From an uncultured Burkholderiales bacterium (lineage in GTDB: Bacteria; Pseudomonadota; Gammaproteobacteria; Burkholderiales; Burkholderiaceae): 5,195 nt of DNA. Both the position numbers and the translations under genes were made by a program. The notes beneath the pieces were generated by a model. That model worked only from the letters and a program-made list of their open reading frames with translations. It was not told the origin of the DNA and did not search any database. The stretch spans positions 1 through 5,195 of the forward strand of contig CALBEV010000040.1 of NCBI GenBank assembly GCA_937891045.1, given 5' to 3'. Shown here piece after piece: positions 1 to 5,195 of the stretch; position 1 is the first letter of the stretch, and each line of letters opens with the position of its first letter.

Positions 1-99
1 TGAGAGAACGTTTTTGTCCAGCACCTGCCAGGTGCGGATTTGCTGTTCAACCATGTTGAAGCGGGCGATTTCCGTGTTCATGTCAGCGAAAAAATTCAT
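1..99 (-). CDS. pcm: Protein-L-isoaspartate O-methyltransferase family protein, N-terminal fragment (cut by window edge)
   Basis: Only the first 33 codons are present; the frame stays open to base 1. The peptide contains ARFNMVEQQIRTWQVLD, which closely resembles the N-terminus of the betaproteobacterial Pcm-like family (typically ARFNMIEQQIRPWDVLD). Full-length members are SAM-dependent methyltransferases; classical Pcm repairs isoaspartyl residues in damaged cytoplasmic proteins. The SAM-binding core lies outside the window, so activity cannot be judged. Two starts are possible: ATG at 99, 11 bases after the pump stop codon, or ATG at 81 (Met7), where the protein would begin MNTEIARFNM and match the usual family start better. 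Neither has a strong Shine-Dalgarno sequence. Its position directly behind the pump suggests cotranscription. In related bacteria this gene often precedes a rhodanese gene and a tolC-like gene, which would link it to the efflux system by position rather than by function. The family call is fairly firm; the gene symbol is tentative. Confidence 0.8.
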   Translation of the reverse strand, partial: MNFFADMNTEIARFNMVEQQIRTWQVLDKNVLS

Positions 100-110
100 A
101 AAAAGCCATT

Positions 111-3100
111 CTAGCCAGCGGGGCGTGTCGCAGGGCTTGATTTGCCGTGCCACAGCTTTTTCAACCATTGGCTCAGATCGTCGATATAGCAGTAGACCAC
201 AGGCACGACCACCAGTGTCAGGATGGACGAGGTGATGACGCCACCTATGACCGCCTGACCCAAAGGCGCGCGCTGCTCAGACCCTTCAGACACAGAAAAG
301 GCCAAGGGAATCATGCCAAACACCATGGCCAAGGTGGTCATCAAAATCGGGCGAAGTCGCACCTGGGCCGCCAGCAACAAAGCCTCGGTTCTGCCAAGTG
401 GTGCCTCATGCGTACCGTCGCCACGGTCCAGGCCTTCGCGTGCACGAATAGCAAAGTCCAGCAACAAAATCGCGTTTTTGGTGACCAAGCCCATCAGCAT
501 GATCACACCGATCACCGAGAACATGGACAGCGTGGACCGAAACACCATCAATGCACCCACCACACCGATCAGTGTCAGCGGCAAAGAAGTCATCAAGGCC
601 AAGGGCTGCAAAAAGCTTTTGAACTGACTGGCCAAAATCATGTAGATGAAGATCACGCCCATGGCCAATGCCACGACGGCGTATTGAAAAGATTCCTTCA
701 TGTTTTTGGTGGCGCCGCCAAACTGATAGCGGTAACCGTCAGGCAGTGCAATGCCCGCCATAATGGTTTGTATTTCTTGGGACACCTCGCCGGTGGCACG
801 GCCATAGGTGTTACCGCTGAAAGCCACTTCGCGCGAGAGTTCGCGCCGGTTGACTTGGTTGGGTCCAATGCTTTCAGTTACCTCTGCCACTTGGTTCAGG
901 CGCACGATGCGGCTGCTGTCATCGGAGTTTTGGCCAATGTTGAACGGCAAGCGCTCCAGGTCATGGAGATAGGTGCGCTGGGTGGGATCAAGCCTCACCA
1001 GAACATCGTAGGTCTGGTCGTTGTCGGCGCGCCAAACCCCGACGTTTTGCCCGGCCACCAGCGTGCGCAGTTGATTGGCAATGCTGCCCACACCCAATCC
1101 GAAATCGGCAGCGGCCTCGCGTTTGACGGTGATGTCCACCGTGGGTTTGTTGGGTTTGACGCTGGATTCGATATCCACCAAGCCTTTGATGTTTTGCAAG
1201 CGGGCGGTGACCAAGGCGGCAATGCGTTCAAGTTCTGCCTGGTCCGGGCCTAGCAAGTAAAACTCAATTTGCTTGCTGCCACCGACAGAATCAAGCAAGC
1301 CCACATGGGTGACGGTCAATCCGCCCATTTTTCTCAAACGTTCACGAATGATGGGTGTGAACTCAATAATATTGAGTGTGCGCAGTTGTCGATCGACCAA
1401 ACGGAAATAAACATTGGCATAAATTTTCCCGTTGGCGTTACCCGTGTTGATCGTGCTGAGTGTGTAGCGAACTTCGGGGAAGCTGCGCAGCATGCTCTCG
1501 ACCTCGCGCGCTTTGGCTTCGGTAACTTGCAACGAAGAACCGACAGGCACATAAAACGTGACACTGGCTTCGGAGTAATCGGCCTTGGGAACAAATTCGG
1601 TGCCCAGAAAACGAACCATGAAAATACTGGTGATAAAAATACCCAGTGCCACCAGCACCGTGACAAACCGGTGCCGTAGTGCAATGCCAAGCATGCGCTG
1701 GTAGGCGCGTCCCAGCCCTTCGGTGGCATCTTCAAACCATTGGGTGACCCGTCCCAAGCTCATGTCATACCAACTGCGTTTTTTGTGGTGTTGGCCGTTG
1801 CGGTGAATACTGGGGTCATGCCAGACACTGGAGAGCATGGGGTCTAGGGTGAAACTGACAAACATGGAAATCAGTACAGCCACCACGATGGTCAGACCAA
1901 ACTCGTGAAAAAACTTGCCAATGATGCCCTGCATGAACCCGATCGGCAAAAACACGGCCACGATAGAAAACGTGGTGGCCAGCACCGCCAGACCGATTTC
2001 TTTGGTGCCTTCCATGGATGCATTGAAAGCAGTTTTGCCCATTTGTACATGGCGAACAATGTTTTCTCGCACCACGATCGCATCATCGATCAACAAACCA
2101 ATGCACAAGGACAGCGCCATCAAAGTGATCATGTTGATGGTGAAGCCAAACATGGCCATGAACAAGAATGTGCCGATGATGGCAATGGGCAAGGTAAGGC
2201 CCGTGATGATGGTCGAGCGCCAAGAATTGAGAAATAAAAACACGATCAACACGGTGAGCAATGAACCTTCGATCAAGGTTTTCCGAACATTGTTCACACC
2301 CACACGGATTTGCCTTGACCCGTCGTAAATGTTTTGCAATTTCACGCCGGGCGGCAATTGGGACGCCATATCCGCTACCGTGCGTGCCAAGCCGTCGACC
2401 ACGTCGATGGTGTTTTCATCCTGCGACTTTTGCACTGATAAAAGCAGCGTGCGCTCGCCGTTATAAAGCGCCAAGTTTTCTAACTCTTGTGCGCCGTCGT
2501 TCACCCGAGCCACTTGCGACAGTCGCACGATGCTGCCACCTTTGCGAGCCACGATGATGTTGCCGAAATCTTCCGGTCTTTGCATTCTTCCTTGTACTTG
2601 CACCACGCGGTCTTGTTGCAATGAGCGGATGGACCCAACCGGCAAATCTTGGTTTTCGTTGCTGACCGCTTCCACCACCTGTTGTGCGGTGATGCCCAAA
2701 GACTCCATCGCTTGCGGGTTGAGGTAGAGATTGATCTCGCGCTTGGTGCCGCCCACTAAAACCACAGAGCCCACACCGCGTACATTTTCCAAACGCTTTT
2801 TCAGCACTTGGTCGGCCCAGTTCGTCATCTCGACTTGGCTCAAGGGTTTGACGCCCGCAGGCAGCGACGCTTTGTCAGTCACCACCGCCAATGACCAAAT
2901 CGGTCGGCTTGCCGGATCAAACCGCAAAATGCGTGATTCTTTGACTTCGGGGCGCAAAAAAGGGTGGACATTCGAGACTTTTTCGCGCACATCATCGGCG
3001 GCTTTGCGGCCGTTGACGGTCAGTTCAAATTCGACAATGACGATCGACATACCCTCGTAACTGCGCGATGTAAGCGCGCTGATGCCCGCCGTGGAATTGA

Positions 3101-3311
3101 CCGCCTCCTCGATTTTTTTACTGACTTCACTTTCAATGATTTCGGGTGATGCGCCGGGGTATTCTGTGGTGACCACCACCACCGGCAAATCGATATTTGG
3201 AAACTGGTCGATCTTGATCCGTTGAAATGAAAACAAGCCCAACACCACCAAGGACAACATGACCATGGTGGCAAACACGGGGTTGCGCAGACTGACTTGG
3301 GTGAACCACAT
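111..3311 (-). CDS. Efflux RND transporter permease subunit, HAE-1 (AcrB-like) type
   Basis: Inner-membrane pump of 1066 residues, about the usual length for AcrB relatives (about 1030-1050), and intact. RND pumps work as trimers that exchange protons for substrates and pass them through an adaptor to an outer-membrane channel. The layout is the family's two-fold repeat: TM1 at about 10-29, a large periplasmic porter/docking loop, TM2-TM6 at about 344-492, a cytosolic linker, TM7 at about 546-565, a second periplasmic loop, and TM8-TM12 at about 875-1043. The proton relay is visible: Asp409 and Asp410 in TM4 (GLLIDDAIVV) and Lys945 in TM10 (GLVTKNAILLLDF), equivalent to AcrB Asp407, Asp408 and Lys940. 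The Asp pair argues for the drug/amphiphile HAE-1 group rather than the heavy-metal group, which has a DFG...DGAVV pattern here. The N-terminus MWFTQVSLRNPVFATMVML is a normal RND start. The start ATG lies 3 bases after the adaptor stop with no clear Shine-Dalgarno, so translation is probably coupled. The substrate cannot be told from sequence. Confidence 0.96.
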   Translation of the reverse strand: MWFTQVSLRNPVFATMVMLSLVVLGLFSFQRIKIDQFPNIDLPVVVVTTEYPGASPEIIESEVSKKIEEAVNSTAGISALTSRSYEGMSIVIVEFELTVNGRKAADDVREKVSNVHPFLRPEVKESRILRFDPASRPIWSLAVVTDKASLPAGVKPLSQVEMTNWADQVLKKRLENVRGVGSVVLVGGTKREINLYLNPQAMESLGITAQQVVEAVSNENQDLPVGSIRSLQQDRVVQVQGRMQRPEDFGNIIVARKGGSIVRLSQVARVNDGAQELENLALYNGERTLLLSVQKSQDENTIDVVDGLARTVADMASQLPPGVKLQNIYDGSRQIRVGVNNVRKTLIEGSLLTVLIVFLFLNSWRSTIITGLTLPIAIIGTFLFMAMFGFTINMITLMALSLCIGLLIDDAIVVRENIVRHVQMGKTAFNASMEGTKEIGLAVLATTFSIVAVFLPIGFMQGIIGKFFHEFGLTIVVAVLISMFVSFTLDPMLSSVWHDPSIHRNGQHHKKRSWYDMSLGRVTQWFEDATEGLGRAYQRMLGIALRHRFVTVLVALGIFITSIFMVRFLGTEFVPKADYSEASVTFYVPVGSSLQVTEAKAREVESMLRSFPEVRYTLSTINTGNANGKIYANVYFRLVDRQLRTLNIIEFTPIIRERLRKMGGLTVTHVGLLDSVGGSKQIEFYLLGPDQAELERIAALVTARLQNIKGLVDIESSVKPNKPTVDITVKREAAADFGLGVGSIANQLRTLVAGQNVGVWRADNDQTYDVLVRLDPTQRTYLHDLERLPFNIGQNSDDSSRIVRLNQVAEVTESIGPNQVNRRELSREVAFSGNTYGRATGEVSQEIQTIMAGIALPDGYRYQFGGATKNMKESFQYAVVALAMGVIFIYMILASQFKSFLQPLALMTSLPLTLIGVVGALMVFRSTLSMFSVIGVIMLMGLVTKNAILLLDFAIRAREGLDRGDGTHEAPLGRTEALLLAAQVRLRPILMTTLAMVFGMIPLAFSVSEGSEQRAPLGQAVIGGVITSSILTLVVVPVVYCYIDDLSQWLKKLWHGKSSPATRPAG

Positions 3312-3317
3312 AAATCA
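3309..3317 (-). promoter_or_regulatory. Adaptor-stop/pump-start junction, probable translational coupling
   Basis: On the minus strand the junction reads TGA TTT ATG: adaptor stop, three bases, pump start. The 20 bases before the ATG (CCAAACCCTGATTT region) hold no purine-rich Shine-Dalgarno. Ribosomes finishing the adaptor probably restart on the pump, which would tie the amounts of the two subunits together. The layout is seen directly; coupling is inferred. Confidence 0.5.
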
Positions 3318-4490
3318 GGGTTTGGCGGTTGGGTGGGGTGAATTGCCTGTCACCAAGCGAATATTCAAGCCCTCGCGCATGGCCCCAGCCCGAGATGACA
3401 AGACTTGCACGCCTGCTTCTACCCCTTTGATTTCTACCCAGACAGAGTCGTCAGCAACCACACGACCTCGTTTGCCCAGGGTGACCGTGGGATGGCTCAC
3501 GCGTGACCCGATCAACACCTGCACATAAGGTTCAGGCTTGTCGGTGCGTACAAATTCCAAGGGAACGGCCAACACCTGTTGACGACCGAGTTCGAGTTGG
3601 CCTTGGCCGTACAAACCTTGGCGCAAGCCTTGGGTGTTTTGTAGCTTCAGGTAGACCAGCACACTGCGGCTGCCTGATTGCACGTTGGGGTTGATGCGTT
3701 GCACTTGTGCATTGACTGGTTGATCACGGCCTTCCAGCGTGAGGGTGGCGGCTTGGCCTACGCGCACGTCCATGGAATCGGCCGGACTGAGGGCAGCTTC
3801 TAGTTCTAAGCTGCTCAGGTCAACGATATCGAGCAATTTTTGGTCCACCCCAACGCGTTCACCCGGCTGGGCCAGGCGCGCAGAAATTTGTCCACTGATG
3901 GGTGCCAGCAACACGGTGTCATCCAGCGTTTTGCGTGCCACATCGGCACCCGCCAAAGCGGCGTTGAAGGTGGCCTTTGCACCCGCCAAGGTAGCCTCAG
4001 ACGCTTCAAGTGCGGTTTTGGAAATAAATCCTTGATCCACCAAAGCTTTGTTGTTGTCGTACTGTCTTTGTGCAATGTCAATTTGGGTTTTGGCGGCATC
4101 GGCTTGCTGCTCGGCTTGGCGCAATTTGCGTTGGTATTCGGTGGGGTCGATTTTTGCCAATACCTGAGACGCTTTGACGCTGTCGCCCTCACGGGCGGGC
4201 AAGCTGAGCAATTCGCCAGAAGCACGCGCTTTGACGGTGACGGTGTTCAATGCTTTGAGATTGCCAGACACCGGCAAAGTAAACACCATGGTCTGCAGTC
4301 CCAATGTGAGCAGGTTGGTCGATGGCACGTCGACCACTTGCTCACTGGCCACGGGGGTGGCAGTTGATGATGCAGACGGGGCGGGTGTGGCATTGCCAGC
4401 GCCGGCATTTTTGCGCATTTGCCAGTAACCGGCACCTGCCAGCAGCACTGCCAGCAACAGTGCCCAGCCAATTTTGGAACGCAATGTCAT
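3315..4490 (-). CDS. Efflux RND transporter periplasmic adaptor (membrane fusion protein, AcrA/MexA-like)
   Basis: Adaptor of 391 residues that should bridge the downstream RND pump to an outer-membrane TolC-type channel. Residues 7-23 form one hydrophobic segment with no lipobox cysteine, so the protein is probably held by an N-terminal membrane anchor rather than a lipid. An Ala/Pro/Ser/Thr-rich linker follows (about 29-50). The first lipoyl half is at about 85-115 (ARASGELLSLPAREGDSV), then an Ala/Gln/Lys-rich alpha-helical hairpin at about 117-190, the second lipoyl half at about 192-224 (LLAPISGQISARLAQPGERV), a beta-barrel at about 226-305 and a membrane-proximal domain at about 306-380. 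The start at 4490 is chosen because it puts the hydrophobic anchor at the N-terminus and has GGAG 9 bases upstream. The frame is open upstream to 4634, but that extension would overlap the regulator gene and bury the anchor. It is 38 bases from the regulator and 3 bases from the pump. Length and domain order are normal for the family. Confidence 0.95.
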   Translation of the reverse strand: MTLRSKIGWALLLAVLLAGAGYWQMRKNAGAGNATPAPSASSTATPVASEQVVDVPSTNLLTLGLQTMVFTLPVSGNLKALNTVTVKARASGELLSLPAREGDSVKASQVLAKIDPTEYQRKLRQAEQQADAAKTQIDIAQRQYDNNKALVDQGFISKTALEASEATLAGAKATFNAALAGADVARKTLDDTVLLAPISGQISARLAQPGERVGVDQKLLDIVDLSSLELEAALSPADSMDVRVGQAATLTLEGRDQPVNAQVQRINPNVQSGSRSVLVYLKLQNTQGLRQGLYGQGQLELGRQQVLAVPLEFVRTDKPEPYVQVLIGSRVSHPTVTLGKRGRVVADDSVWVEIKGVEAGVQVLSSRAGAMREGLNIRLVTGNSPHPTAKP

Positions 4491-4499
4491 GTCAAGAAG

Positions 4500-4503
4500 C
4501 TCC
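4500..4503 (-). promoter_or_regulatory. Shine-Dalgarno sequence for the adaptor gene
   Basis: On the minus strand GGAG lies 9 bases before the ATG at 4490, a suitable distance for a ribosome binding site. It lies in the 38-base gap after the regulator stop codon and supports 4490 over the longer in-frame start at 4634. Confidence 0.7.
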
Positions 4504-4528
4504 GAAGTGCTGTGAAATGAATGAGGAA

Positions 4529-5185
4529 TTATGTTTTGAGCCAACCATGCATCAAGGCCTGAACATGTGACTGTAAAAATGTTTCCGGATTGAACATACT
4601 GTGGTCGACGCATGCAGACAAAGAATGCTTCCACATACTGATAAAAAAGATGACGGACACCAAGCTGTAAACAGCGGTGTCGGTGTCAATGGATTTGAAT
4701 TCGCCAAGGTCTATGCCGCGCTGCAGAATTTTTTTGAACAAAATGTGACCAGGTTGCATCACCTCGGTTTCATAAAACTTCACCAGTTCGGGGAAATTGC
4801 TGGCTTCGCTGGTGACCAACTTGGTAATGCCGCTCGCCGTGGTGTCGCCTATTTTGTGCCACCAAGTTTGCATGGCGTAGCTGACCATTTCGGCGGTGCT
4901 GCCTTTGAAATCATCAAACTCTTGGTTCCATACGGGGAAGTGGTCTGACAAATTGCGTTGAATCACCGCTTTGAACAGGTCTTCCTTGGAGTGGAAATAC
5001 AAAAAAAGGGTGCCCTTGGAAACGCCAGCCCGCAAGGCCACTTCTTCCACCCTTGTCGCCGCAAACCCTTTTTCAACAAACAGGCTCAATGCCGCGTCCA
5101 GCAATTCTTGCGGACGGGCTTCTTTGCGACGTTCGCGCTTGTGCTGTGCAAGTTCAGGGGAGGGGGATAAGGAAGGGCTTGGCAT
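4529..5185 (-). CDS. TetR/AcrR-family transcriptional regulator
   Basis: Protein of 218 residues, a typical TetR length. After a Pro/Ser-rich and then basic N-terminal tail (about 1-24), residues 26-75 hold the TetR helix-turn-helix: LLDAALSLFVEKGFAATRVE, then EVALRAGVSKGTLFLYFHSK with the usual G-V-S-K-G-T-L-x-x-Y-F recognition helix, then EDLFKAVI. Residues 80-218 are the helical ligand-binding and dimerisation part; the stretch near 120-145 (TKLVTSEASNFPELVKFYET) resembles AcrR/AefR-like C-terminal domains. Such proteins bind DNA as dimers and release it on ligand binding, commonly controlling efflux genes. This gene lies on the same strand, directly before the adaptor gene, so it probably represses its own operon. 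The ATG at 5185 is the only plausible start, as no GTG or TTG codon fits between it and the domain. Only 10 bases upstream are visible, so its ribosome binding site, promoter and operator cannot be assessed. The ligand is unknown. Confidence 0.94.
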   Translation of the reverse strand: MPSPSLSPSPELAQHKRERRKEARPQELLDAALSLFVEKGFAATRVEEVALRAGVSKGTLFLYFHSKEDLFKAVIQRNLSDHFPVWNQEFDDFKGSTAEMVSYAMQTWWHKIGDTTASGITKLVTSEASNFPELVKFYETEVMQPGHILFKKILQRGIDLGEFKSIDTDTAVYSLVSVIFFISMWKHSLSACVDHSMFNPETFLQSHVQALMHGWLKT

Positions 5186-5195
5186 ATTAATGACT

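Noticed and set aside
147..1253. Long plus-strand open frame of 368 codons opposite the 3' part of the pump gene
   Set aside because: It is the complement of a strongly supported RND gene. Its product is rich in His and Gln, with no domain, and its composition fits reverse reading of the pump codons.
111..3311. Heavy-metal (CusA/CzcA-type) RND pump
   Set aside because: TM4 carries the Asp-Asp pair of drug-type pumps rather than the DFG...DGAVV pattern of the metal group, so the HAE-1 type fits better.
3840..4367. Plus-strand open frame of 175 codons opposite the adaptor gene
   Set aside because: Fully antisense to a well-supported adaptor; no recognisable motif and no ribosome binding site that stands out.
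4491..4528. Terminator or attenuator between regulator and adaptor
   Set aside because: The 38-base gap has no GC-rich stem followed by a T-run; the partial AGCT symmetry is too short to form a convincing hairpin.
4491..4634. In-frame 48-codon N-terminal extension of the adaptor
   Set aside because: It would overlap the end of the regulator gene and put the hydrophobic anchor at residue 55 onward; the ATG at 4490 has a good GGAG and gives a normal adaptor.
1..5195. Mobile element, CRISPR array, tRNA or a previously undescribed system
   Set aside because: I saw no direct-repeat array, inverted terminal repeats, transposase, integrase or tRNA-like fold. The genes cover almost every base and belong to known families.

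Overview
The window looks like a chromosomal segment from a betaproteobacterium, probably Burkholderiales. This rests on the type of RND pump, on a pcm-like gene placed right after it, and on moderate GC (roughly half, judged by eye). I cannot name the genus from the sequence alone.

All genes lie on the minus strand, so the window reads from right to left. A TetR/AcrR-family regulator (4529-5185) comes first. After a 38-base gap comes a periplasmic membrane fusion (adaptor) protein (3315-4490). Three bases later comes a full-length 12-segment RND inner-membrane pump of the drug-exporting HAE-1 type (111-3311). Next, at the left edge, is the start of a protein-L-isoaspartate O-methyltransferase-family gene (1-99), cut off by the window end. 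Gaps are 38, 3 and 11 bases (29 for the last if the alternative start is used), and I see no terminator-like hairpin between genes, so this is probably one operon. No stretch over 300 bases lacks a gene.

The adaptor and the pump would form two parts of a tripartite efflux system. The TetR protein probably represses its own operon until a ligand, likely a pump substrate, binds it. The outer-membrane channel is not in the window. In many betaproteobacteria a pcm-like gene is followed by a rhodanese-domain gene and a TolC-type channel gene, so the channel may lie just beyond the left edge; this is an inference.

I found no RNA gene, mobile element, CRISPR array, integration site or unusual repeat. 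The content is a fairly ordinary regulated efflux operon. The main points of interest are the gene order, the close coupling of adaptor and pump, and the uncertain start of the pcm-like gene.
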